A stretch of 38,789 nt of DNA from Acidobacteriaceae bacterium (GTDB taxonomy: Bacteria > Acidobacteriota > Terriglobia > Terriglobales > Acidobacteriaceae). The position numbers and the translations under genes are program-made. The stretch covers positions 1-38,789 of the forward strand of contig PKXK01000232.1 in the NCBI GenBank assembly GCA_003132325.1. Reading direction: 5' to 3'. The stretch's first letter is position 1. Every line of letters begins with the position of its first letter. Positions 28,536-38,497 of this stretch are shown here, one piece after another. Under the pieces are notes generated by a model. That model was not told the DNA's origin, made no database searches, and worked only from the letters and a program-made list of their open reading frames with translations.

Positions 28536-28986
28536 GCTAATCATTGCGAGCAATGCCGGGGACCGCGAACTGCGCTAGCGGCTGAATCCTGCGGCTGCGG
28601 TTTTTGCAGCCAATCTCCTTACTGGTCACGCGCATCCCAGTCACCAGCTTCCGGAATCCTGATCCTGCGCTAGAATAAAGAGTAGCCTCGCATGATGCAG
28701 CAGTAGGCCGGGGGAGTCCGGGGGGCGGCCTGAGCGCCTCTCGAAAAAATCTTTGCCAATTGGGTAAGGACCATGCAATGGCAGCGTCTTCTCAGCGAAC
28801 GACAGTTACGGATCGTCGGGCATACAGTCTTCGGGAACGATGTGAGCGAGCCGAGCCATGATGAAGAGACCAGTTCCGATTGACTTCAGTCGTTCGCGAG
28901 GTTCGATCATCATCATGACGGAAGATCGCAACTTCACGCATTCGACTCTCCGTGAACTCATTGTGGAGCAAGTATTTCGATAAAAG

Positions 28987-29148
28987 ATGGAAGCGGTTTG
29001 GGCCTGCGGGACAACACAGGAGCAGATTGACCGATTGACCGCCACAATGACTAGCAGTCCAAACAGCGAAGCTGCAGCGGAGGCAGCCGAGGCTTTTACG
29101 TCCGAGCTGAACATGCTTCGTTGCCTCCGCATGCATCGGATATGCTAA
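28987..29148 (+). CDS. Small ORF, 53 aa (MEAVWACGTTQEQIDRLTATMTSSPNSEAAAEAAEAFTSELNMLRCLRMHRIC)
   Basis: Hand translation; below the ORF-track cutoff; no clear SD. Confidence 0.25.
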   Translation: MEAVWACGTTQEQIDRLTATMTSSPNSEAAAEAAEAFTSELNMLRCLRMHRIC

Positions 29149-29345
29149 CCACCCGCCCAGGCAATTGGTGGTGTGGGGACTTACACCCCATTAGATTCAC
29201 AGCCTTGTCGGCTGCTCCAGTGTAATCGGGATGTTTCGCTAACTACCCTCTTGAGTCACCGCCAACTCCGCGTCTTTCATTTGACTTGTCGGGTTCACAC
29301 ACGCCTGTGGGGCGTCCCTCGGGATGAAGTCAAATCAGGTCGGGC

Positions 29346-29678
29346 TTACGACGAGAACATCTGCGTCAGATGAGTGATGCGCAGCAATTCCAGCACGCCT
29401 GGCGTCATGTTGGCGAGTTCAAGGATGCATAGCCCTTGCTCGATTGCGGACACCTTGAGGCCAACCAGCGCTCCGAGGCCCGCGCTATCCAGATGTTTTA
29501 CATCGCCAAGGTCGATAATGATGCGTCCGCCAAGAAGAATGAGGGGCCTCACCAGTTCTTTTATCTGACCCGCGGTGTCACTGACTAGCTCGCCATGACA
29601 CTTGATGATCGTCACTTGATTCCCGTTCTTATCTTTCGACTTCTCAAGTTCATAGTGGAACGAACGATCTCGTACCAT
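29346..29678 (-). CDS. STAS domain anti-sigma-factor antagonist
   Basis: ORF 29346..29765, likely ATG 29678 after AAAGGAGAC SD; IKCHGELVSDTAGQIKELV, RIIIDLGDVKHLDSAGLGALVGL. Confidence 0.88.
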   Translation of the reverse strand: MVRDRSFHYELEKSKDKNGNQVTIIKCHGELVSDTAGQIKELVRPLILLGGRIIIDLGDVKHLDSAGLGALVGLKVSAIEQGLCILELANMTPGVLELLRITHLTQMFSS

Positions 29679-30061
29679 AGCTCCGCCGTCTCCTTTAGTG
29701 AGAGCTGAGCACCTGACCGACATGGCAACTCGAGACCTGGTGCCTACGCGCTGCGTCGTTCGCACCGTGCTTCTCGAAGCTGCTCGACCACGCTATCGAG
29801 ATCGGGATAGCCAGGCGCCAAAGCTCCGTGTGAACCAGTTCGCGCCGCGCTCGGAAATTCCCTCACCGTCAGCGATTTTATACGATGGTTGATGAAAACG
29901 GACGATAGCGCTCAGAACCCCGTCAATGAGTGCAATCGGGATTTCACGCCAGCTATGCATGGCAGGGCAGAGTCTGCCAGTTGAGCAAAGGCGGTTGGGC
30001 TAGCGGCGAGCGGTTTCGCGTGGCGCCTAACGCCGAAGTTGTCAAACGCCAGTAATGCAGC

Positions 30062-30775
30062 CTAACAAGGCGCCAACGATGAGGCTGCGGCGCCCAGCGG
30101 TTGCGGCTTAGCGCCCTTGATCAGGAGCCACAGCATGATCGCCAGTTCTCCGAGCATGGCGGGGAAGGCGCTGTTAAAGACCCGAGCCTCGTATTGCGGG
30201 AACAGTAAGCCCGTAAAGCTGACGGCCAGATAGGCGAAGCAGTTGATCATCAGCCAGACGCCCAGGATCCGGGGAAGGAAGCGTGACCGGTACACCAGCA
30301 GGCCGAAGGGAAAGAGCCATAGGCCCCAAAAGATCTCGTTGGCAACGACGCCACCGTGATGCAGACGGAGGAACAGCATGGCGAGGGCGTCGCGCTGCGG
30401 TTTGTCGAATACCGAGAGGAAATCGGCGCCACGCACGAGCAGGAGGGCAGCGACGTCGTTCAGCGTGTTGAGGAAGTAGATTGGCGTCACCATCAGACTC
30501 CCCAGGATCACCATCAGTCGAGCGAGGTCCTGGTCCACTCCCTTGAACAGCCGGTACAGAGCCAGGGTGAGGAAGATAGCCATGGTCCCGGTGAGCAGGT
30601 CGCCGACGATTCCCAGACGGAAGAGCAATTCGTGCGCGGCAATGTTGTTGGCCGTCGCGGTCGCGTTCCCGGTCACGAACAAAGTGTTGGGAATATAGAC
30701 GAGGCGGAGGGGAGCACCTAGCAGGGATAGATAGAGCAACCCTGCGACTCTCCCTGGGTTGTGGGTCAAGCTCAT
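30062..30775 (-). CDS. DUF4386 domain membrane protein
   Basis: 237 aa, multiple TM segments, PGRVAGLLYLSLLGAPLRLVYIP...GLWLFPFGLLVYRSRFLPRILGVWLMINCFAYL; SD gggaggg. Confidence 0.85.
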   Translation of the reverse strand: MSLTHNPGRVAGLLYLSLLGAPLRLVYIPNTLFVTGNATATANNIAAHELLFRLGIVGDLLTGTMAIFLTLALYRLFKGVDQDLARLMVILGSLMVTPIYFLNTLNDVAALLLVRGADFLSVFDKPQRDALAMLFLRLHHGGVVANEIFWGLWLFPFGLLVYRSRFLPRILGVWLMINCFAYLAVSFTGLLFPQYEARVFNSAFPAMLGELAIMLWLLIKGAKPQPLGAAASSLAPC

Positions 30776-31233
30776 GTTCCCTCCCTTGTAAGGGGCTAGT
30801 GTAAGCGTCTAGCCGGAGATACGGCAAAGGCTGTCAAAAAGTTTCGCCACACGACGAAAAGGGCGATTGCGCTCGCAACGTCTGCAACCAGGTCTGGACC
30901 GGAATCTGGTCGTATGACGGGCAAACCGGCGGACCATCCCATTAACAATCCACAACGAAAAACTAGGCGGGGAGACGGGTCTGGATAGTTTACGAAACCA
31001 GGCGTCTCTAACAATGTCGGCCGCGTCAAGCACTTTTTGGGCACACTAGTCTGTGCACTCCGAAGAGCGCGCCATTTCGCTCTAGTTGAAGAACTGCCAT
31101 GCCAACCCAGGCCCGCTCGTAATCCTTTTTCAGGTCAGGAACTCAGTCCGACCCATGCATCTCTTCGGTCCCAACCGCGATCATGATTACTACTTCGAAC
31201 TCCCCCGTGAAGGGGAGCGGGATACCCAATCAA

Positions 31234-32298
31234 TTACTCGGTGTTCAACTGCACACCATCGCCTGTTCCGGGTTGTCCCGCGTGCGAACTGAACTTCGTC
31301 ATCTGTTGATAGTCCCATCCCTTGCGCCACATCCAGTACAGACGAACGGCGAGTCTGCGGGCCATCGCGACCTTGGCGATCTTCCGCCCTCGCCGCATCG
31401 CCAGGTGAAAATACTTACTGCGCCACTCCGGATCGCTGCGCACTGTGACCTGGGCCGCTTCCACCAGCAGGAAGCGCAACAGAGAGCTGCCTTGTTTCGT
31501 GATGTGTCCCAGCCGTCGCCGCTCTCCGCTCGACTCCTCCGAAGGCACCAGTCCCAGATAGCTCGCGATCTGCTTGCCACACTGAAACCGCTCCGCTCTC
31601 CCGATGATCAACACGAAGGCCAACGCCGTCAGAGAACCGACCCCGGGATGCGTCCTCAACCGCTGCGCCTCGGGACACTTTTCCACTTCCTGCTCGATCG
31701 CTTGCGTCAGCTCCGCAATCGTGGGGCTCAGTCGGTCCAATAACTCCAGCAGATCGCGCCGACGCCGGCTCGCCCACGGTGCTAACTTGAACGAATCCAG
31801 TTGCTCGCGCCCGGCTTCCCGCCACAACTTTTTCTTGCAGCGCAGGCCTTCGTTCAGCGCCACCGCTTGCAACTGGTTCATGATCCGCGTCCGCGCCTGC
31901 ACCATCCGGTGACGGTGCCACAGCAACTGCCGCAGATCGCGATTCTCCCAGCTCGGTACCCAGACCCGCGGAAAGCGATCTTCCAGCAACAATCGCAGAA
32001 TCAGTTGCGCGTCCTGGCGATCCGTCTTCTGTTTGCGCACCCGCTTCGTGCGGATCTCGGCGGCGTCCCCAATCCACAACTCAAACCGCAGCTCCGAGAA
32101 CAGTCGTTCAAACCAGCGAGCGTGCCCACTCGCTTCCATCCCCAGACGCACGCTCACTCCTTGCGCCGCGAGATTGCGATAAAACTCTTCCGCTTCCTCG
32201 CGGTGCTCCAGTCGCCGCTCTTGCAGTTCCCCGGTTTCGGTATCCACAAACGCAATCTGTTGGAACCCCGGGTGGTAGTCACAACCTATAATCATCAT
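31234..32298 (-). CDS. IS110 family transposase
   Basis: 354 aa; GCDYHPG, LGMEASGHA, KTDRQDAQLILRLL (DEDD), C-terminal THPGVGSLTALAFVLIIG and ITKQGSSLLRFLLVEAA. Confidence 0.95.
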   Translation of the reverse strand: MMIIGCDYHPGFQQIAFVDTETGELQERRLEHREEAEEFYRNLAAQGVSVRLGMEASGHARWFERLFSELRFELWIGDAAEIRTKRVRKQKTDRQDAQLILRLLLEDRFPRVWVPSWENRDLRQLLWHRHRMVQARTRIMNQLQAVALNEGLRCKKKLWREAGREQLDSFKLAPWASRRRRDLLELLDRLSPTIAELTQAIEQEVEKCPEAQRLRTHPGVGSLTALAFVLIIGRAERFQCGKQIASYLGLVPSEESSGERRRLGHITKQGSSLLRFLLVEAAQVTVRSDPEWRSKYFHLAMRRGRKIAKVAMARRLAVRLYWMWRKGWDYQQMTKFSSHAGQPGTGDGVQLNTE

Positions 32299-32319
32299 GT
32301 TCGGCTCCTTTCTCCCGGG

Positions 32320-32344
32320 CCTTGGTTGGTTGGCACCACCAAAG
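32320..32344. repeat. Inverted repeat in the IS110 5' non-coding region
   Basis: CTTTGGTGGT-GCCA-ACCAACCAAGG on the transposase strand, about 10-bp imperfect stem. Confidence 0.5.
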
Positions 32345-32779
32345 TCTACTCGGGCGTCGGAGCCGACATTGTTATGGAATCAATTACACTCAGAACCCAG
32401 CGCCACGCCGCCCCGCCCCCTGACGCTTTTCATGGCATCGTCACCCATGCGACGGTCGCGCATACGGTAATGTCGAACGCGCTGGAAATCCGCAAAGTTT
32501 TTCCACAGACGACTACGGAATCAGGACGTCAGGTGGTTCTTAGCCCTGTGTCTTTGGTTCTCCTTATGAGGTCGGCTTCGGCCTTCTGCGCGCAATTCGG
32601 GTTATGATGTGCGGAAGTCGCCTAGATCATGGGAGCGACGAATCGGAGAGGGTTGTGCCAGAGCGAGAAGAGGGCCGACCCGACGCGATCGGCCCTTCCA
32701 AGCGAGGCTTTTGACGCAGCAGCCGCTATCGTGCTGGAAACGCGGCCAGAAAAGCAAAGAAAATCGGGAGGAGTGAACC

Positions 32780-32929
32780 ATGGCAGACGACAAGACACCA
32801 CAGCAGGGCGGCACCCTTGACGACACGTCCAGACCAAACGGACACGGCAAGCCGTCAGAGAATGATCCTGTGGTCGCGAGCCGCCAGCCGATCCCGACGC
32901 CGAACCTTCCCCCGCGAAAGCGAAAGTAG
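32780..32929 (+). CDS. Small ORF, 49 aa polar/Pro-rich (MADDKTPQQGGTLDDTSRPNGHGKPSENDPVVASRQPIPTPNLPPRKRK)
   Basis: Hand translation; strong SD gggaggag 6 nt before ATG; below the ORF-track cutoff. Confidence 0.55.
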   Translation: MADDKTPQQGGTLDDTSRPNGHGKPSENDPVVASRQPIPTPNLPPRKRK

Positions 32930-33356
32930 ACGCTATTGCTCTGCCAACCCTGCCGTGACATGCGAACGCCGCGACTGCGCCCTGGCGGATCGCATATCCC
33001 ACCATGTTACGAACGGTCGCCCTTTGGTTACGCTGATCGCAGGTCGCCGCGCAGGCGCGCCTAGCCGGAGTCTTCGTGCAATGAGCAACTTGCCATCGGG
33101 CAGACGTGTTACACGCCTTCCCGGACGTAACATCCGCCATCGCCATCCAGATATGCGAACCTATGCGAACCGCGTCACAATTCCCGCCACCGCTGTCGCA
33201 GACCATCGATCCAATATGCCCAACCGAGCACGATCGGGGAGAGGATGAGATCGACCGTCACGAGAACGTGGACGCTTGGTGGGATTAGCAACATCGATCC
33301 GCGTTAACGGTCAAAATTGATCACTTTGTTTCTTCCGCTTGTCGCACAATGCAAAA

Positions 33357-33561
33357 ATGGCCAAGAAGCTTACTCTCAAACGGGTACAAGCCGTCCGCTG
33401 CCCTATCTGTGCAGCGGGCCCCGGCGAGAAGTGCGAACTCAGCACCCGGGCAGCCTCGTACAGAGGCGCATCGTGACCGACGCTTGATTGCGGCAGATTC
33501 AGTGAAGAAAATCCGTCAGCAATTGAAATCGAAAAAGGTTATGAACTTGAACGTAGGATGA
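33357..33561 (+). pseudogene. Small zinc-finger-like protein with a +1 frameshift
   Basis: MAKKLTLKRVQAVRCPICAAGPGEKCELST in frame 1, GQPRTEAHRDRRLIAADSVKKIRQQLKSKK in the next; shift at CCC 33445-33447. Confidence 0.6.
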
Positions 33562-33674
33562 TCTGTTACCTGTTGTCGATGCTGAAACGCCACAGTTCAG
33601 GTTGTGAGAATTGCAACCCTGGCGAACGATGCCGGGGAGAGGACATGCGCAAGAGGCTTGAAGACTTACGGTGA
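33558..33674 (+). CDS. Mini-ORF, 38 aa, Cys-containing (MICYLLSMLKRHSSGCENCNPGERCRGEDMRKRLEDLR)
   Basis: Hand translation; start overlaps the stop of the preceding zinc-finger-like ORF. Confidence 0.3.
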   Translation: MICYLLSMLKRHSSGCENCNPGERCRGEDMRKRLEDLR

Positions 33675-33898
33675 ACTGCGGTGAGAACGGAGACCAGAAC
33701 GGGCAAGTCGGTTAATCAGTGATATGGAGATTTCTAGAACCTATTTTCGCTAAGTGCCTTTCCATCCGCACGAGTTGTGTTCTATAGGACATGACGCTCG
33801 CAGAGCGTACATCTCATGCTCCAAAGACTGTCGCTTTGCTTCAACACCAGATCCAGATCTGACCATAGAAAATCGAACCCCCTGAAGAGAGGAATCAA

Positions 33899-34336
33899 AT
33901 GATCTTGCTCAAAACAACGGTTATACCGGCGGTTCTGTGTCTCACCTTAGGTGCAGCGACGGCCCTGCATGCGCAGGAGAGGTTGCGGACGGGCATGTGG
34001 GAGAACACGGTGACTGCTGCATCTGGGCAGTCCGGTACGCACAGCAGCTGCTTAAAACCAGAGGATACGGCGAAGTCGAATGGGCCCGCGGCGGTAGTCC
34101 GCACGGAGACGGAAAAGGCGATGTCGAAGAGTGCCTGTACGCTCAAGGACTTCAATCTGGACGGTAACACCCTGACCATGACCATGGTCTGCGCAGGGAC
34201 CGCCACCCACCAGGAGACGAAGTTCCATGGAGGAGACAGCTTCGAGACAACTATGACCAGCACAGTGGATGGCGTCACCAAAGTCACGCAGATCAAAGGC
34301 CGAAGGACCGGAGATTGTAAAGCAGGGGCGGAGTAG
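33899..34336 (+). CDS. DUF3617-like secreted protein
   Basis: 145 aa, signal peptide, RLRTGMWENTVTAAS...SSCLKPED...CTLKDFNLDGNTLTMTMVCAG; SD gagagg. Confidence 0.8.
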   Translation: MILLKTTVIPAVLCLTLGAATALHAQERLRTGMWENTVTAASGQSGTHSSCLKPEDTAKSNGPAAVVRTETEKAMSKSACTLKDFNLDGNTLTMTMVCAGTATHQETKFHGGDSFETTMTSTVDGVTKVTQIKGRRTGDCKAGAE

Positions 34337-34469
34337 GGCGGATGCCCATATGCGCGATTTTGTCGCGCCCGCATGGTCGTGGCTGGGCTGGATGCAGTAG
34401 GGCACTGAATGGGGAGTCCCTATCGGTTGCTGGCTCCCTTAATTCGTCTGTTCTCTTGGAGAAAATCGC

Positions 34470-35036
34470 ATGAAATTGATGGTTTTACTGGTAACTCTCG
34501 CGTTGATTCCTGTGGCATGTACCAGCAAGGGAGGCGAGGCGATGCAGCGCAGCGCATCGGGGCCGGAGAAGGTATCGGCTCAGTCTGGTCAGAAGCATGA
34601 TCCGTGCTCGCTCGTCACGAAAGAAGAGATGTCGCAAGTGACGGGCGAGCAGTTCACAGACGCGAGCGCCGAGAAGAATTCCAAGACTTGCATCTATATG
34701 AGTGCGGACCCGTCGGTCGCCAGCGCGGTCATTTCCAGCACTTGGGACGGGGAGGAGTCGCGGGCGATGATACCCGCGATGAAAATAGGCGAGGACCTGA
34801 CAAAGATGACGCCTGGCGGGGAGGCGATGATTCCCGGGCTGGGAGATCAGGCGAGTTTTGCGACGTACGCGTTGACGGTGCGCAAGGGCGACGCGGCTTT
34901 TATGATCCGGCTGAACTTGCCGAGTCGGCTCTCGCGCGCCATGCGGCAAGAAGGAGGAAAAGGAGCACAACAATATGGCGACGATATTCTCGCCATGGAT
35001 AAGGCACTGGCCACGAAAGCGCTGACACGGCTTTGA
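34470..35036 (+). CDS. Putative lipoprotein (DUF3558-like)
   Basis: 188 aa; lipobox-like IPVAC; DPCSLVTKEEMSQVTGEQF...KTCIYMS. Confidence 0.7.
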   Translation: MKLMVLLVTLALIPVACTSKGGEAMQRSASGPEKVSAQSGQKHDPCSLVTKEEMSQVTGEQFTDASAEKNSKTCIYMSADPSVASAVISSTWDGEESRAMIPAMKIGEDLTKMTPGGEAMIPGLGDQASFATYALTVRKGDAAFMIRLNLPSRLSRAMRQEGGKGAQQYGDDILAMDKALATKALTRL

Positions 35037-35156
35037 TCTTTAGTTGAACGAACCGAACCGACCCCGCACAGTTTCGACACTAATCTGCGCGAAGCTGTGC
35101 CATGATCGCGGCGGTGAACTAGAGCAGATTCGTGCAAAGAGTCAATTGCTTGTGGG

Positions 35157-37763
35157 TCACCTTCGCCATGGAGTGCCGTCGAGTGGCTGAACCCAGACGT
35201 TATCCGCGCCATTCTCGGCGATGGGGTAGGCGACTGCTTTCCCATCTTGCGTGAATTGCACGCCCTTGGAAATTCGTGGATTCACTCTAAGGAAATGGGG
35301 CGAACTGAGAGTCGCGGTATCCAACAGGGCGATCTTCTCCTCGGGCGCCGCGTCTAGTGCATTTACGATTCCGATCACATACGCCAGGGTTTTCCCATCG
35401 GGCGCAATGCCGATACCGCGCCCGGCTAGAAATGCGCCCGCGACCCTGCTACCGGCAATCGCTTCCGCGGGGCCGGAGCCATCCAACGGTACGCGCCCCA
35501 ACTCTCTAACGTTGGGGAAAAAATAAACCCAGTTCTGATTGGCCGAACACACCGGAAACGACTCGAAGTTCTCATCCGCCAGCTTTACTGGATGGGAACC
35601 ATCGGCATTGACGCGGTAAATGCTGGGGAAGTTCGCGTTGTCGTGAAAAGCCCAGGGGAAAACGATGTAGGCCCCGCACGACCACAAATTGAGAATACCC
35701 GCCGTCGGGTCGCTGACCAACTGGCGCTTATTTTTTCCATAGGCATCCATGTGTTCCAGTTGCGTCAGGTCGGACGCGAGCAATCCGCCATCTGTAGCCC
35801 AATTGAAATACTGGATTTGTGCGCCGTTCGAAGCGATGGGACTTGTGTCCGCTGATGCGCTGCCTTCGCCGGGCAAAACATAGAAGTTGCTAACGACTTT
35901 CTGTTGCACCGTGGCCAAAGTTCTGCCATCGGCCGAGAGACTCAAAGTCGCGTAGCTGTTGGTGTCCCGCGAAATGGTTCGCAACTGGCCGTCCCCCAGA
36001 GTTACATAGCCAATCTGACCGCAAGCGAAGTTCGGTCCTTTTTGTCGATAAATGACAAACAGGCCATCCCCAGACACCGAAAACGCAACCTCGAAAGGCA
36101 CCTTGTCAGGATAGGTCAGGAGCTGTATTTTTCCTGAGTTGATATCGAACAGATTGATCCCGCCAAAAGCGCCCGCCGGTTGGAATTCGGGATAAGCTAT
36201 TTTCTTGCCGTCGGGAGACCAACTCAGAGAGCGCGCCAATCCTTTCATGGGCGAAATGTAAAGCACTTTTTCATCGCTGCCGTCCACGTTGGCGCTGAGC
36301 AGGCGATACTTGCCGACCTCCGGATCGTTGGCGCGGAGGTAGGCCATCCGCCGACCATCGGGAGAAAACGTGAAGGCAGTATCCACATCCTGGGCAACGG
36401 TTTTTGGCGTGCCGCCTAACACCGGCGCGCGATAAATATTGAAGACGCTGGCAATGGCATTCTCGGCCTTGCGGTAATAGATGTAGTTTCCATCGGGCGA
36501 GAACGCGACGTTGGGAATCGTGGCTGAAGGAGGAACCACTTGCGTGTCGCTTCCCGTGGCCACGTTGCGGAGCCAGAGGCTGTTCAGCCCTTTGTCGTTC
36601 ATCACCGTCCGCACGTATTTTGCGTCGGGAGATATGGCGGCCACGACCGCCCGGCTGGAATTCGTGACCTGCGCGATGCTGAAGTTTTGGAACGGAGTGG
36701 GCGCGGCGCGATGCAGCATCGAATAAACGCCAAAGCCCGCCGCAGCCAGGACGGCCAAAGCGGCAAGCGCTCCTCCCACGAACCCGAACTTGTGTTGTTT
36801 CACGCCGGCGACAGCTGCTGAACTGCTGGTATGCGCAGGCGGTGCCGTACCGCTCCTATGAACAGTTGCTGCCCCACTCACGGGCGAAGGGGTATTTAGT
36901 CCGCTGAGTGATGCAACCGAACCGACGAGCGGGGCAGCATCCGTTCGGCTGGACGCGGCTGCACGGCTTGACTCTGTCTCCCGTTTGAGGCGTTTTAGGT
37001 CGGCACGCATATCGGCAGCGTGCTGGTAACGTAGATCGCGATCCTTCTCCAGTGCCTTGTTGATGATGCGTTCGAGTTCGGCTGGCAAATCAGGGTTCAT
37101 TCGCACCGCGGCAACCGGAGCGGAATCCAGAATCTCCCGCTGAATCACTCCCGAGCTTTCACCTTGGAACGGCAACGTGCCCGTCGCCATTTCATAGAGC
37201 ACCGCTCCGAATGAAAACAGATCGGTTCGGGCGTCTAATTCCCTGGCCCGCACCTGCTCAGGCGACATATAAGCTACCGTTCCCACCGCCATTCCCGGAC
37301 TCGTCAGGTGGGCCTCCACCGTACCGGTTTCTGTAGCGTCGGATGGGGTCTTCGTCCCGGTTGCGGTCACTTTGGCCAGCCCAAAGTCGAGAACTTTAGC
37401 GTGTCCGCGCTTGGTCACGAAGATGTTGGCGGGCTTGATGTCACGGTGAACAATGCCTTCCGCGTGGGCAGCATCGAGCGCATCGGAAATCTCGATCGCC
37501 AGCCCGAGTGAAACCTCGGTCTCCATGGGCCTTCCGGCGATGCGATGCTTCAGCGTCGCTCCATCCAGAAACTCCATGGCGATGAATGCCTGCCCATCCT
37601 GCTCGCCAATGTCATAAATCGTGCAAATGTTCGGGTGGTTCAGTGCGGACGCGGATTGGGCTTCGCGTTGAAAGCGGGCAAGCGCCTGCGGATCACGGGC
37701 AACTTCCTCGGGCAAGAACTTGAGGGCGACAAAGCGATGCAGCCGAGTGTCCTCGGCCTTGTA
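35157..37763 (-). pseudogene. Ser/Thr protein kinase with PD40/WD40-like C-terminal repeats; 5' end including the glycine loop missing
   Basis: ORF 35157..37715; homology extends to [16 protein letters not shown] (37763) where it breaks; [28 protein letters not shown] segment, PD40 repeats [33 protein letters not shown]. Confidence 0.85.
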
Positions 37764-37784
37764 GTCAATGAGTGTAATCGCCTT

Positions 37785-38275
37785 CCATGAGAAGGCCGGT
37801 CGGAGTCAAGTGGGTTCTTTTGTTTTTTCGTTGGACAAGGGTTTTCTCCCTCCGAGTCGCCACTGTCGTAGGTCTGTCCCCGCAACCCGACTCGGCCGCC
37901 TTCCAGATCCGCCTTCGTCGAAGCGTGCATGATCACTTCGATCAATCGCTTTAGTTTGTCCGGCTGGAACGCTTTAGCGCGGACAGGAAGTCCGAACAAA
38001 GTTCTCCGCACAAAGTCTGACGCCAACGGCAGGAGTTTTCGACGCGCGGGTTCGTAAAGAACCTTCACGCGATCGCGGTTCTCAGGGAAATGTGCGTCGT
38101 CACCTCCATCGATCCCAGCGATCAGTTCGTAAAGCGTGATCGAGGAGATCGCATAGCGAGCGCGACTCGACATGTACTTGAGAACCGACTCCCAATCGGC
38201 ACGAGCGATGCGCCCGCTCTGAACGTAAGAGGGAATTTGCGCGTCAAATATGAACTTCGGTCGTCGGGGGGGCAT
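37785..38275 (-). pseudogene. PIN-like domain protein, 3' end replaced by out-of-frame kinase sequence
   Basis: ORF 37640..38275; KFIFDAQIPSYVQSG, AISSITLYELIAGIDGG; C-terminal ~45 aa is an alternate frame of the kinase gene. Confidence 0.65.
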
Positions 38276-38497
38276 CGCTAGAAGCGTACCGGCAGCGGTC
38301 GCGGAGACGCCAAGGCCGAGTACATCATCTCACGTAGGCTCCGCCCGCTTTACTTTGCTTCGTTTCGCAAGCATGACCCGAACGGATCGTTAAAAGGCCG
38401 TCGAACGTTATTTGCGTCTTGCGAGCGTTGGACGAATTACGGGCTATCGGTACAAGTGGCCGCGCTCGGCATTTCGATTCGAACCACCACGTGACAG

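Larger units (their letters stand above)
31228..32387 (-). mobile_element. IS110-family insertion sequence
   Basis: Transposase ORF flanked by a 10-bp direct repeat AATCAATTAC (31228-31237 and 32378-32387). Confidence 0.65.

Noticed and set aside
28560-28760. Possible terminator hairpins after the KDG kinase (GGCTGC..GCAGCC; AGGCCG..CGGCCT)
   Set aside because: Only 6-bp stems with no clear U tract in the right place; not distinguishable from chance in GC-rich DNA.
28776-29000. Short peptides MQWQRLLSERQLRIVGHTVFGNDV and PIDFSRSRGSIIIMTEDRNFTHSTLREL in shifting frames
   Set aside because: Considered as a decayed dGTPase-like gene, but the similarity is too weak to support.
32622-33206. 194-aa minus-strand ORF and other overlapping ORFs in 32.6-33.3 kb
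   Set aside because: No recognisable domain, low-complexity composition typical of shadow frames in GC-rich DNA, and it conflicts with the SD-preceded small ORF on the plus strand.
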